A stretch of DNA of 64,000 nucleotides from Zygnema cylindricum (GCA_037447655.1 JBBHKE010000295.1:26666-90665); one strand, 5' to 3'; shown: positions 11,181-23,650, counted from the first letter of the stretch. The notes: generated by a model not told the origin, from the sequence alone. Numbers and translations: made by a program.

Positions 11181-11960
11181 TGAGGCATATTTACCTATAT
11201 TGTTAAACCTTATACGGGGACCTAATATCGTAATTAGTGTGGATTTCTGTTATATTTACTTATATCGTTAAACCTTATACATAATTAATGTGTATTTCTG
11301 TTGTATTTACGACATCGTTAAACCTTATACGGTGATCTAATATCGCGATTACTGTGGAGTCCTATTATACTTACCTGTATTATTGTCAATTGGTGTGGAT
11401 TTCTGCTATATTGTTAAACCTGATATGGTGACATAATATCGTAATTATTGTGGATTTCTATTATATTCACCGATCAAGTTAAACCTTTTATGACCATTAT
11501 TAGAGTGGATTTCTGTTATATTTGAGTAAATGTTTAGCCATACAGTAAGCCTTATTAGAGGGTAATCCTGTTATATGTACCTATATTCTTCAGCTTTTTG
11601 TTAAATTGACCTATACTGTCAATTGTTTCGACCCTTGAAATGTAATTATATTATTACAAGTGTGGGTTTCTGCTATATTTACCAATATGGTTAAACCTTA
11701 CGATGATTTCCTACAATAATTAGTGTGGATTTTTTGTTATATTGACCTTTGAAATGCAAATTTCTGTTGGATTCACTCATATAGTTTAATGTGATATAAC
11801 ACCATGATTAGTGGAGTTTTGTTATATTGACCTATATCGTTAGTTACATCTCTGATGATGTTCTGATACCATAATTAATGTGGGTTTTAGTTATATTTAC
11901 GGACATTGTTAACTGTCTCGGCCCTGAGGGTTATACAATAATATTTTAGTGTGGGAATTG
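11181..11960. repeat. Diverged tandem array, about 60-80-bp units
   Basis: At least nine degenerate units share TTAGTGTGGATTTCTGTTAT, then ATTTACCTATAT(T/C)GTTAAACC and often TTATACGGTGACCTAATATCG. The array fills nearly all the space between the divergent zinc-finger gene and the first visible nucleoporin exon. Confidence 0.8.
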
Positions 11961-12340
11961 GCTTGATTTATCTATATTGTATATAGAGAAGGTAAAGGAT
12001 AGAAATGATAGGATCAGGAGGGGGAGGGAGGAGGGAGGGAGATGAGGGGGAGGGAGGGGTGGGGGGAGGGAGGGGGGGAAGTAAAGTACATGATATCTTT
12101 CAAAACTGATTTGTATGATTACCTTACAATGATGCGGTATAAATTTCTTCTTCGAAACAAAAACAGTATAGAAAGTCATTCTTTCTGCAAGTGATGAAAC
12201 GTTTCACCACTACATCATTCACTAAAATTAGTGTGATCCACATTCTTTATGAACAATGCCATGCAATTGGTTTTTTGAGGTAAATTAGTTGAATTTTTCA
12301 TACTACAAAACATGAGTGCGTGTGAACTGCATTTGTCCAG

Positions 12341-12578
12341 GAGAATTTACACCAATTATCATTCGTAACAAATTCCAACACTTGCTCGGAAAATCCCGTA
12401 CTAATAATGGTGAACAGTGTACTTAATAGTATTTGTTCTGTTTTGTTAACTTTTTGTCTTTTTGGTTAAGATCATGGTGGACCACAGTCAACACATGCAG
12501 CGAGCATATGAGGGGGGTGCCTTTGACTACCTCCACTCCATCTTATGCGACCAATCTCTGCTAGAAGACGAGGTAATT

Positions 12579-12633
<55 letters not shown>

Positions 12634-15333
12634 CTCTCTCACTCTTTAGCCCTCTTGCGTCGGTCACTGTGTCGATGGCTTCATGGCCATGAAAGACACT
12701 CAGGAGTACATATTTCTTCTCTTTTCTCTTTCCCTCTCTTGCTCTGTTTCTCTCTTTTCTCCATCTTTGTGTCAGAATTTTTGGTTACCTTGTTTATTGT
12801 ACCTGACATTGGTAATGCCTTTACTTTTCCCATTTCTTCTTTTTCCCTCGATGCTGATTTTATCTTGAATCTTATTTCCTGCAGCTGAATAATGCTGTCA
12901 TTTACTCCATTCTTTTGTTTGTTCTTTGTTTTCTTTATCCATTTTGCGGAAAACAGACTAGAGTTGGGGGCTACAAAAGTGTTTTAAAATCCCTTATGGC
13001 GGGTCTTCTTGCGGCATACGATTTTGTTGGACAGGTATTTGCTCATTTTCTCTTTGCTCCCTTTCTTGTTCTGTAATTCTCATAATCTCTACGCTCTCTC
13101 TTTTTCTTTATGTTCTTTCTCCTCTTCATCAATGTATTGCCTATGATGACAATAACAGTTTTCACTGGTTGTCTCAACTTCGTTAGGTTTCTTCTCTTTC
13201 TCCTTTTTTTTTGTGCCCATGATATCAGATGGAGGCTGAAGGTCTCCTGAGACTAGTCACCATTTTGAGTGAAATTTTTCGCGGTCAGGTGAGACTAATT
13301 GAATATATGTGATTCACTCAGATAGGAAATATATCCCTCCCTCTCTTCCGCCCTCTCCCTTCCTCTCCTCTCCCCTCTCCTCTCCCTCTCCTCGTTTTCT
13401 CCCTGTTTCTCCCTCCCTTTCTCTCGTTTTCCCTTTCTTCCTCTCCCTCTCTCTCTCCCTCTCTTGTCTCTCTTTTGTCCTTTCTCACAATGCTGTTGTT
13501 CACCCTATTTTATTGACTTGTCACAATAATATGGAGATTATGCTATAATAGATTCTACCACGTATGTCATTTAATAGAGAATAGCTAGTTACTAAATTCC
13601 TGTTTTTTTTTAGTCAAACATAGACGGAAAATCTAAAAACCTACGATGGTTATTTTTTTCAGAATAATTAAAGTCTAATATACCTTGAAAATAGCCTAAG
13701 AAACTCCACATAGATTTGGGTTTTTTGAAATCAAATAGCCTGGGATACGTTTTATGTCACACATGTGTTTCGATTTGTGTATTAAGTTAAGATGAACATT
13801 TTGTTGTGAATTTCAGTTGAATCTGGTGAACTTGAGACTTTTATTTGATTTTTTTGCAATCAAATGTCTTAAGCATGTTGCCGAAATAGAATGAGTTCTT
13901 CTTCAAATACATTTGAGCTCATAGCAATTATGAGCCTTTGGCCAAGGATTAGATATTTGAAAAACTAAAAGAAAAATGACATTGTTTCTGGTGAATATTT
14001 AATAATTTTTTTAGTCAAGGTTCACAATGAATCTCTCCTGTGGTTGCATAGATTCCGAGAAACATGGTCCTAATAAGTAACGTTCAAAAAAAATTTTGAA
14101 AGCAAAATCAAATTTCAAAAATCAAACATCTTAGGCAAAACCCAAGACCCAAGAATAGTTTTCTTTTATCAAAGTTAGTACTTATCTATTTGAGGTAGAA
14201 TGTTCCCATTTTTTTTTTTTTTTCAGGAGGTTTTATGCTCAGAACTTTGGGATCGAGAAATTGCTCTCGATGATCCCATCCGAAACCTGCTTTCTACTTT
14301 ACGAGATCAATTCCCCTTTTGTACTATTCCACTAATTCGTCTTTTAGCCTCAATTTGTGAAGGCTCGTGGCCAACAGAGTGTGTGTAAGTTTCTGTTCAT
14401 CATTCCCAAGAAAAAAAAAGTAGAAGAAAAAGAAAAGTACACGGTTATTAAAAAAGAAGAAAAGAGAAAAAGAAAAAGAAATGGGTTAACATGTAAGCTT
14501 TGGTCCATCTTTAAACGGAAAAGGGAACTAGAAAGTACTCAGCGAGATCTAATTGACTAGCAAAATCTTCACGTACCTTAAGCTGTATAAGCACATTTAA
14601 GAATCTAAAGTTACAAACTTAAAGAATACACAATCTTTAAGCTTACAAAATTTTGAGTTCACAAGCTTCTACTCTTACAAATGTTTTGGTCTACAAACTT
14701 TTAATGTCTTACAACATTTTTTTCCATCTTACAATTTTTTAACTTTGCACAATTATTTTTTTTAGGCGCACTATTTACTTCAAGCTTCTAGTTCAAGCTT
14801 GATGTTGTGAGATCAAGTGGTGCATTATTTCACGTTTTGTATTAAGTATAATTTTATGACTTTGCCATAAAGTTATGATAAAAGACCATACAAATAAGTA
14901 AAATACATAATAAACTCATATAAGGTTGTCCGTTATGAAAATCACGGTCCACTTCTGATGCCAGCTCTTGGAAGCCTTTTTATTTTCTTTTCTTTTATTT
15001 TTTTATTCATTTTTCTCTTATTTTTACTTTTGCAACTGATGTTCATTCTTCACTATAATTCCTCCCACTTTCAGATGTCCCCTTATATTTTTTCATTGTT
15101 GTTGTTGTTTTTATGTTTTTTTTAGTTACGATTTCCTGTACAAAAACGTCAACATTACCACTCCATACAGAAATACTCTTTTGCCTCCGAATAATTCTTT
15201 AGTTTCTTTTCCTACAATTCGATCTTCTTCCGTGTTTCAAATACCGGATTCTCCCGGGCTTTATATACCATTAGGGACGACTGGGAAAGTTATTCGAGTT
15301 TTGGACCAATATCAAGTTTTGGTTCAATGGGAT
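12341..15333 (+). CDS. NUP188: NUP188-like scaffold nucleoporin, internal exons only
   Basis: Exons read: 12341-12409 (weak), 12471-12572, 12957-13034, 13229-13288, 14227-14384 and 15126-15333. All have AG/GT borders, and phases fit (phase 0 except the 14384/15126 junction, which splits a Val codon). The protein is helical and repeat-like, with LLRLVTILSEIF, then LIRLLASICEGSWPTECV, YDFLYKNV and a final block SPGLYIPLGTTGKVIRVLDQ followed by VLVQWD. A helical solenoid leading into IP..T.G.V....VLV.W matches the SH3-like segment inserted in Nup188-family inner-ring nucleoporins, which scaffold the nuclear pore. NUP205 is the alternative. The N-terminal third and the whole C-terminal half are absent nearby: a tandem array lies upstream and an antisense fibrillin gene downstream. 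Confidence 0.65.
12580..12630. repeat. (TC)n microsatellite in a nucleoporin intron
   Basis: About 25 perfect CT dinucleotides lie directly after the donor at 12573. More CT-rich DNA follows to about 12650 and again at 13333-13480. Confidence 0.97.
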
Positions 15334-15517
15334 GTGAGTGCTGGAAAGAAAACACAAAAAGGGGAGAGAAAATGAGAATTCTATCCTATAGATAATATAT
15401 ATATATCTATTTTCTGAAGTGAGACTTTTCTTTTTTGTGGGATAGTCTTTTCTTCGTCCCAGAGCTTTTTTGGGATGGTTTTTGTCCTTAGTTTTTGTAT
15501 GTTTTTCGGGGTAAGGC

Positions 15518-15548
<31 letters not shown>

Positions 15549-16019
15549 ATTTTTTATTAACAGTTTTTTATTGACAGATTTGTTTTTAACAGTTTTTTGA
15601 AGGAAGAGTTTAGAAATAAGGAGCTTTACTTCATAAGAGGAACTCAATTAAAGTTTTTTTTTTTGCCCACATTTAACCCTTTTCGTCTCTTGCACAAACA
15701 GAACAAAAAAATAAATGAATGAAGAAAGATTTAAACAACAATAAAAAAGAGAGGAGGAAGCATTATATACTAGGAAGGGAAGATAAGAGTCAATAAGCAA
15801 AAAAACAGTACGGAAATGAGGGACTTCACATCTTGCACGGAAAAAGTAAAAGTCAAAAGTCAAAGTTGAAGTGAATCCAGAAAGTTCCATGCGCCAACAG
15901 TTCGATTCGCTGTTTTATTGAACCGTAACTACAATAGCATGTGCTCACGTGTGGAAATTCATAAGTTTTCAGCTTTTGGCGCTTTGCAGTTTGTAACTTT
16001 GGAGTTTTGTTTGGTACGG
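15334..16019. other. AT-rich sequence, no nucleoporin exon found
   Basis: This follows the last recognised nucleoporin exon. It has a T run of about 28 bases near 15519-15544. No segment resembling the expected next nucleoporin residues was seen. Confidence 0.5.
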
Positions 16020-16290
16020 TAAAGTCCTTGACCTTCAGTTCAGTTTCGTCCAGTTTAGTTCATTGCAGTTCAGTTTACTTCAGCTTAGTTCTACTCTGTT
16101 ACTATAGGTCAGTTTAATGCAGTTCAGTTCATTTCAGCTCAGTTTTTCTCCCTTCAGTCCAGTTTTGTCCGGTTCAGCTTTCTTTCCTATTTCAGTTTTG
16201 TTCGGTCAGTTCGATTTTAAAATATTCGATTCTTATTGGCTGCCTTGTTTTGTTCAGTTCAGTTTGACTCAGCTCGGCTCTGATTGGTTT
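16020..16290. repeat. Degenerate minisatellite of CAGTTCAGTTT units
   Basis: Imperfect CAGTTCAGTTTNNTNCAGTTTAGTTC repeats. This is the reverse complement of the array at 7332-7640, so the two are related copies in opposite orientation. Confidence 0.75.
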
Positions 16291-17430
16291 CGATCTATCT
16301 TGCTGCTGATTGGTCTAAAAAATTTGGGTTTTTTAAATATCCTGTTTAAAAAGCCATTCTTAAGCCCCATTTTCTGCTCTAGTTTTAGATAATTTGATTG
16401 GCGCTTGCAAGGGGAAATAACCTTACCGTCAAAGAGATTGAGCTAGTAAAAGGTTTTAAGATATTGTTAGTAGTTAAATGGGGATTTAAATGTAATTAGT
16501 GGTCACTTTGTTCAATAGCTAACAGTTTATTTGTTTTACATTTTGGAATCATAAAACAATCTGGCAGAATCATGATAAGATGACAACTTTTATGTAACAA
16601 CTATTTAATTTCTAAAATTCAATGATTTTCACTTCTTTCCTGTTCTTGGCAGATATTGAATAGATAATAAATAATTTTTGGACGTGTAACAAGACGAAAA
16701 CTGATGTTTTATTGTTTCATATGCCATATAGTCCCCTGCCGAACATGTGAAACAAATTGTGGTTTTAACATTACCAATTATGCTCTTACTGTATAATCTC
16801 CCTGTACCAAATTCTTCCAACAAATATAGTGACTATGGTTCAAACGGAACGGGCTACTGACTGGTTGCGTAAATCTACTTTCTGGCTATGAATCAGCAGA
16901 AAATATCAACCAAACATTAACATCTTGAGAACCCGTTAAGCATGTAAAACTCGAAAGACAGTCGTCGAACTCATGTCTGACAATCAAAATTCAAATCAAC
17001 ATTAATTCGTGGTTTAAATATTCCACAAAACCAATAAACAATGGCATTTTTGGATACCATTCATCCAAGGGGAAATCATAACTGAAACAGTTACAGTTGC
17101 CACAACTGAACAGTTGCAAGGAACTTGATTTCATTACACTTATTTGTGCTGTCAATCATATAAATAAAGAGAAAAATTTTACATTTTTCAAAACTTTGAC
17201 ACGAATTCTCGCTAAAAAATGTTTGTCAAAACTTGACATGAATCTTCAGTACAAAAGCCATCAAGTTTCTATTAACTATACACGAATTGCCGAGAGTGCC
17301 TCTAGCCGAAACTTGAAAATTGGCCGAAACACAAAAAACAATCTAAGAAAAAAAGCTTGAGATTCCGAAAATTCAATACTGGTATAAACAATTCCAGAAG
17401 TTAATCAACAAATGCTCATTTTTGCTAGAG
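16291..17430. other. AT-rich sequence; includes 3' flank of the fibrillin gene
   Basis: No coding segment recognised. The 87-codon open frame at 17097-17360 has no recognisable motif. Confidence 0.5.
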
Positions 17431-20400
17431 TTACTCGATTACATAAGTTGGGTCCACCATGGTCAAGACAAAAAGGTTCCCTCGGTTTCCACGAGCGATC
17501 CTGTTGGGCCAACACAACAAAATAGTGATAAGCCCATATGAGAAAATCAATGGAAAACTTCCTCAGAAAACCAGCGAGAAAATTGAAAAACGCGCAAAAA
17601 ACGCAGATAAACAGAAGATTACTCTCATTCACGAAATTTTGGTCACGTTTTCGTCATCTTTATGCTTCTTCACGATCAAAACATGATCAAGACATGACCA
17701 ATTTGTGACCAAGACATGACCAAAAAAATGTAAGTGAGAATATGCCTTAATGTCATTGGAGTCCCGTTGACAGCACAGTGGTCAAGGGACAAAGTATTCA
17801 GTATCATCACATTTACAGTTGCTAGTAGAAAAAATTTCATTTTTTTTGACAGCTTTTTAATGAAGGGAAAAAAGAACTGTCACACCCCAAGGACTGCCCC
17901 TATTAGGCCACTTTCGGGTCATTTCATGACCGATTTCGATGATTGAACAAATTCTGAGCGTCAAGATCATAATCCTATGGCCATAAGCCGCCCAATCATT
18001 GAAAACGGGTCATGAAATGACTCGAAACTCGCCCCATGGGCTTCAGCCCTAAGAGTCATGGATTCTCTGTTGGAGCACAGCCACAATGCTGCTTTTAATG
18101 AACTTTTTATGTGGTAACTGCAAGAGCAAAAGTTACAAGCACATTAATAATAAATGTGAATTATTCAGGGTCAAACTTTCAATTCTTTTGATCAGGCAAT
18201 CCAGATGCCTCGGTCTCCATCACAAAGCCAAAAAAAGAAAAAAAAAAAACATAAAATGTACCTCATCTCATCATCAAGGTAAGTAATCTCGAGATCACCT
18301 CGAGCGTTCTCTGGTGATTTCACGGTAATCTGTAATTCAAACAATGACAAAACGTAAGCTTAATCACCCAAAATGATTAGTTCATAAATAATTTGATGAA
18401 GGTTTACTTGTCTAGGAATAAGGACATTTTTTTGTAGAAATGAACAAACATAAAGCTAATCTAGAGGAACTCAACCGTAAGAATGACTGCAAAAGTTTTT
18501 TTTTCATTTCTTTTTCCGCTAAGAATTTCTGCAGCCAACTTGCAGCCACATGCTAACAAGGTTTAAAAAGGTTTAGCAAATGTCCAGTGAGAATTTAATG
18601 AATGAGTGGAATTGCTAAAATACAAAATGTGAGGGAATAATGCTCACCAATCCAAAGATCTTAAAGAAGTCGAACTTCACATCCACCTTACTGGATGACA
18701 AGGGCGTTAAAGTGGCCCTCACCTGAAATGTTCGACGAACCATTATTCAAAATCAGTAATCCACGCATTTCTTCCTGATGATAGTGAAGAGAAACATCCA
18801 ATCTTCCACAAAAATAAGCACCGAAGTGATTTTCTGACATTTACGATAGGATAAACATTCTTTTTTCTTTGTTTATGATAATGAACATAAAAGTCCCGAT
18901 GACTCCTTGAACCACAAAATTCAGCAACAGAATCCACATTTACAAAGTCAAAACAAACCTGATTATAAAGAGGCCATGTCTCAATGTTTTGTGCCTGTAG
19001 TGTGTTGGTATCAATACATTGATAGACAGGTCCCATTCGCCGAATAAGTTTGGGAAGCTGAACGAGAAAAAAGCATAACTGTGTAAGTTCTCTACTAAAT
19101 TAGCTTCCACACAAAATAAAACTGACTTTAATAATGACTTACTCCAAAGATATTGATGCCAACGTAAGCTTTCAGCCCACCTCAACGCAAGGATTCAGAT
19201 TTCCGAATCACTTACCAAAGCAACTTTTTAACCAAAAATATCAACCAGCATTTAGAATCTAACTATAAGCATCAAGAAACTTAGTTATCAAGAAACCAAG
19301 TAAACGAAGTTGACAAAAAACAAAGACAATGATACATGTTAGGAACTTCTTACATTCTTTCTCAAAATAGTTTGGGAAGTGGTATATTTCAGCTCCCACT
19401 TGCCATTGATCGAAGGCGATTTTAAAGGAGCCTTAGTTGGGTTGAGTGCCTCCAGCTTTTGAACCACCTGAATCAAATTTTGCAAGTCCAAAAAAAGTGT
19501 CAGATACACCATAGAAATCCAAACAACAGTGCCAAATAAACCATACGAATTCAAATAAATTGTCAAATAGACTATAAAAATACAAATAAGCGTGTCAAAA
19601 AAACTATACAAATCCGGATAAAAGCATAAAATAAACAATACAAATCCAGCAGATTATGCCAGTATATATCAGTTTTACATTTCGGTTTCCAACATCCGAA
19701 ACAGTATAGTAATCAAAGTAAATAAAACGGAAGCTTGAAGAATCTGTGAAAAAATGAAGAAACTAGGAACATCACAAGCCTCTCAGGAACTCCAGGCTTT
19801 GACGAACAAGACATAAAAAATATGAAGGGCGAGAATGAACCAAAGAAACCGAAACTTAAAAATTTTACCAAAAAAAATCAAGTTGCCCACAAAAAAACAG
19901 CAGTTTTTCACTTAAAAGCCTTTCTAGTCTGAAAACTTTTCACTTCCGCAATTTAAAACAGCAAAAAAAAGCATTCCTCCATTTTGCAACAAATTTCATA
20001 CTTGACAAACTTGTAACACTGTAAAAACCATTAAAACAATAAAAATAAGATAACTTTTAAAAACAAGCAAATGTTTTTAAATCTGAAGGAAAAAGAAACA
20101 AAATATCAGATGTAAAGGCTATAGGACCTCTTCCACGGCCTCCTCGTCTTCTGCTGTTGCAATGGATCCTCTATCTAAAGGTTTTATAACTTCAAAGAGG
20201 TCTGCTTTAAGCTCTTCTCTCTCCTTCTCCTTTGATTCATTCGTCTTCTTTGGTCTTGTCAAAAAATCTAACAATCCGGCTTTTGCAACTCCAGGAGCAT
20301 AACTATTGTGGCTATTCTGAAGCTGTACACCATTTTTGGCAAATGAAGCAGAAGAAAATGAAGTTGAAAAATATGAAGTTTGCAAATCACTTTTCTCAAC

Positions 20401-20535
20401 TGCTGTCAATCTTGATGACAAAACTGCCTTCGTAGACACATTGGATGACCTGTAATCTAAAGTTTTGCACGTTTGTGGTAGAGAAATGCAAGTAGACATA
20501 GGCGACAAAATAGCAGAGCAAGATGAGACAGCCAT
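17431..20535 (-). CDS. Plastid fibrillin / plastid-lipid-associated protein, complete gene (six exons)
   Basis: Exons on the minus strand: 20535-20128, 19467-19354, 19057-18959, 18722-18648, 18329-18262 and 17500-17431. Phases all fit and give 277 residues, a normal length for the family. The first 90 or so residues are Ser/Thr-rich with few acidic residues, as in a chloroplast transit peptide. The PAP/fibrillin domain follows: [94 protein letters not shown] and a C-terminal [14 protein letters not shown]. Fibrillins bind lipids in plastoglobules and thylakoids. The C-terminal pattern is closest in my memory to the FBN3/PAP3 group, which I do not assert. All introns are GT-AG, but the first donor (GAG|GTCCTA) is weak. 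The gene lies antisense and 2.1 kb downstream of the nucleoporin exons. Confidence 0.93.
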
Positions 20536-21014
20536 GGTTTACAACTAGACTAACAACTTCTGGCAGGAAAGAGGAAAAAAAGGAAATATCAAAAACAGGA
20601 AAAAGAATAAAATCTAGAAAAATGTTTATAAAATGAAATATCTTATCGCACAAAGCTGTTCAAAAGATCCTCAATTTGAATGTTTGGCTACTGAAAAGGT
20701 AAAATATCTCCAAATTTTGTACAATTTAAGATGGAGCAGTTTGCTGAGCTGGAGAGGAAAAGCATATATTTGCAAGAAGACGTACACAAAATACGGCTAA
20801 CATGTTTTCTTAACCTTTTAAACTCATTTTTCCCCTGCAATATTGTCAGGTTGTAAATCCTACGGTTGCGATGGAATGGTAAGTCTTTTTTTTACCTCCG
20901 TATTGGCAGTTCTGCCAATAAGAAAATCGTACACGTGTGAAAGGAGAAAAAGCTGTTTTAAATGGCAGGAAAAACGAATAGGGATGATTTGGCACCTCGT
21001 GGCATGGCAATCAT
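20536..21014. other. Upstream flank of the fibrillin gene
   Basis: Probably holds the minus-strand promoter and 5' UTR. No clear TATA box or other gene was identified. Confidence 0.4.
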
Positions 21015-21290
21015 GCTGCCATTTGGAACTGAGAAAATAAGCCTTGTAAGGGCAGATCCTTTCTCTTACGAACATATTGTAGCTGTTTCCATGTCGTATA
21101 CAAGCAGTTTCACAGCGGCGTAACAGTTGAATCTGAGCTTCTCTATTTCCACAGAGAAACAAAGTGCTGCCATTTGGAACTGGAAAATAAGCCTTTGCAC
21201 GGACAGATCCTCACCGTTACAAGCATATTGTAACTGATTCCGTGTCATATACATGTATCTTTACGGGAGCGTAACAGCTGACTTTTAGTT
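21015..21290. repeat. 160-bp tandem duplication (two copies)
   Basis: GCTGCCATTTGGAACTG begins at 21015 and again at 21175. Both are followed by matching ATAAGCCTT...CAGATCCT...CATATTGTA.CTG.TTCC.TGTC.TATAC sequence. The second copy ends near 21285. The copies differ at roughly one base in six. Confidence 0.8.
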
Positions 21291-21389
21291 TTATAAGGGA
21301 ATTGCTAGTCGCAGAGACGATTTTTGCTGCGCGCAGATAGTTGTCAGAAATTGTACATTTGAAGTACGGTTTCGTACAATCTACGTACC

Positions 21390-22760
21390 TTTAAGCTCAA
21401 ATTTGACGGTCAAGCCGTCGAACAAACTTTGACTGGCGAAATATTGTAACGGCGGTTAAAAAACTGTCGCGCTTGCGAACGTCGACCGTCATGAAAAAAA
21501 AAACAATTCACACGGCCGACGCAGGTTTACTGTAACAGAACTGTGGCAGCCACCCAGCCACATATAAATAAAGGGAATTGATAATGGCAGTGACTGTTTT
21601 GGTTGCGGACAGTCCCTTACGTCTAGTGTTGTGTATCGGTAAAGCAATTATCGCGATAACACCTATACCGATAGTTATCGGTTATCGAACGGTCAGCGGT
21701 CCCGATATATTTGTACTTTCTGTACTTTCTGTCCGGAGTGCTTTCTGTCCGGTAAACTGAACGGTAAATTTACGAGAAATGTACGGTTTTTTACGGGAAA
21801 TGTACGGAATTTGACAAAAAAAATGCGTTGCACTTTGTAGTACTTTTTAGGCGGTTAACTAAACATAAAATTTACGGGAACGTACGAAATATTACTGATA
21901 AACTGATTATCATGGAACGGTAAAAAGACGGCAGACACAAATTACAACGGATGCAAAATAACATTATGCGCGCCGCCGGAATCGAACGAACGACATTCAA
22001 TGAGAAAATACGAGCGGACAGTAAGCGTGAGCGCCGACATCTCGGAATGGCTTTTTTGGCGGCCTTTGCCAAAAAAGCCTATGGATTGACACGTGGCAGG
22101 TTTCCAGTGGATCCCAAAAAATAAAGGGACAAAGCCACGGCGTCAGATGTGAAAGGGACATTGTTTTAACTGGAGCCGTACTAAAGCCGTACACATATTA
22201 TGCCGGCTACTGTACTTTCGGCTTGTACAAATGATCTGATTAGTAGGTACCTCAGGGGTTGTGAGTAGGGCGCGTCGGGGGAATAAGACGTACAGTTGAG
22301 TGTACACGCCATACATTTATCTGTACAGCTCGTACAGTTATCGCCGATAGTTATCGTTATCGACATTATCGCCGATAAGTAGCCGATATTATCGGCTACA
22401 TATCGGCGATAAGACCGATAGCGATATATCCTACCAATATATCGATTATCAGATCCCCGAAAAAAGGCCCATATCCGTTATCGGCAAATCCTTACCGATA
22501 CACAACACTACTTACGTCATTTTGTCAAAAAACGTACGCTTAAACACACATGTACAAATAAAGCACCGTTGAATACAAATTTGACGGTCAATCGGTTGAA
22601 CAACTTTGGCTTTGAAAAAAAAAATCAACCGCTTAAAATTATGCCGCGCTAGCGAACGTCGACCGTCATAATAAATTTAGCTATTCACACGGCCGGCGAA
22701 CGTTTACGGTAACAAAAATGCGACAACCACATGTAAATAAAAAGTGTTGCAGACAATCAC
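21390..22760. repeat. Direct repeat of about 210 bp, now split apart by a hAT insertion
   Basis: 21390-21600 and 22560-22760 share AAATTTGACGGTCAA, then CGAACGTCGACCGTCAT, TATTCACACGGCCG (or ATTCACACGGCCG), TTTACGGTAACA (or TTTACTGTAACA) and CACAT(G)TAAATAAA in the same order. The 887-bp hAT element lies between them. A third, inverted copy is at 25672-25816. Confidence 0.7.
21624..22510. mobile_element. hAT-superfamily non-autonomous transposon, 887 bp, with intact TIRs and TSD
   Basis: The left terminus tagtgttgtgtatcggtaa (21624-21642) is the exact reverse complement of the right terminus (22492-22510). Both sides carry the perfect 8-bp duplication CTTACGTC (21616-21623 and 22511-22518). 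An 8-bp target duplication with TAGTGTTG-type ends is diagnostic of hAT elements. The interior has sub-terminal TATCGG/CCGATA palindromes, the usual transposase-binding style, and no transposase frame. It must have been moved by a transposase encoded elsewhere. The perfect ends and duplication suggest recent insertion. Confidence 0.93.
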
Positions 22761-23504
22761 TTTTTGTCGTTATGTGAGCTCCACGGTGAGAGAACTTAGG
22801 GTACTTTCGCATGTGCTAAAGTTACAATTATTTTCCGTCGTTTTCCTCCATAACTTCAAAAAAAACGAGAAAATCACCAGCAGTACCAACAAAAATGAAA
22901 TTAACACCGTACAAGTTACGTTTCTTTACAACTTTAAATGTATTGCAGTTTGTCGTCTAGCGCGAAGTATTTGTCGTCTAGCGCATTTCTACCCACTTTC
23001 GCGTCCTTCCAGCTCATCTTCAAACTTTATTTCAAATCACCTCGCGAGGTGATTTTAAATAAAGTTCCATGAGGTAAACGAATAGGCGGATGATTTCGCA
23101 CGTGCCGAAAGTTTGATACAATTTTTGAGCACGGAGTACCAAAAAAAAAAACCCACCGCACGTTTACAGCCTGTGCGTACTGTTTTCCGCGCACTGTATT
23201 TCGTACACGGGCCGCGGAGGGGGTTTCGACCAACAAACGCCATTTCGCAAAAGCGAAGTCCGTGAAAGCGCCTCTCTCTCTCCTTCTCCCTCTCCTCGCG
23301 TCTATCTCACAATTCTTGCAATGAGAAAAGGCAAGAAAGGTATCAAATGAAAGATCTATAAAAAATATTTTGTTTTGGTTGTCTTTTAGCCTACTTTGGT
23401 GGCAAGTAGAGTGAGAACGGACGAAAAAACAGAATCGGGAAACCATGGAGGAATGTTTTGGAATTAGTGACGTCGACGCTATCATAAGTACGCGTGACGT
23501 CAAA

Positions 23505-23650
23505 ATGTCACAAACCCTAAACATCTACAATGTCACAAGTAGCTAAACGTCTACAACCGTCTCTGTTTTGTAAACGTCATCGATTGTCGCGAGTTTTGTT
23601 CGCGTCTACAATCGTCACAAATTATACCCACGTCTACATCCGTCACAATC
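23505..23650. repeat. Short degenerate repeat CGTCTACAA(T/C)CGTCACAA
   Basis: Four or five imperfect units of about 35 bp combine (A/C)GTCTACA and GTCACAA. They lie inside the extra sequence of the large inverted repeat. Confidence 0.6.

Noticed and set aside
12341-15333. NUP205 instead of NUP188
   Set aside because: Not excluded, but the IP..T.G.V....VLV.W block is the SH3-like insert I associate with Nup188.
18195-18215. GDRG-like stretch (GATGGAGACCGAGGC, minus strand) as the last fibrillin exon
   Set aside because: It would need an intron of about 30 bp and ends in a premature stop. The exon at 17500-17431 fits phase and gives the conserved [11 protein letters not shown] ending.
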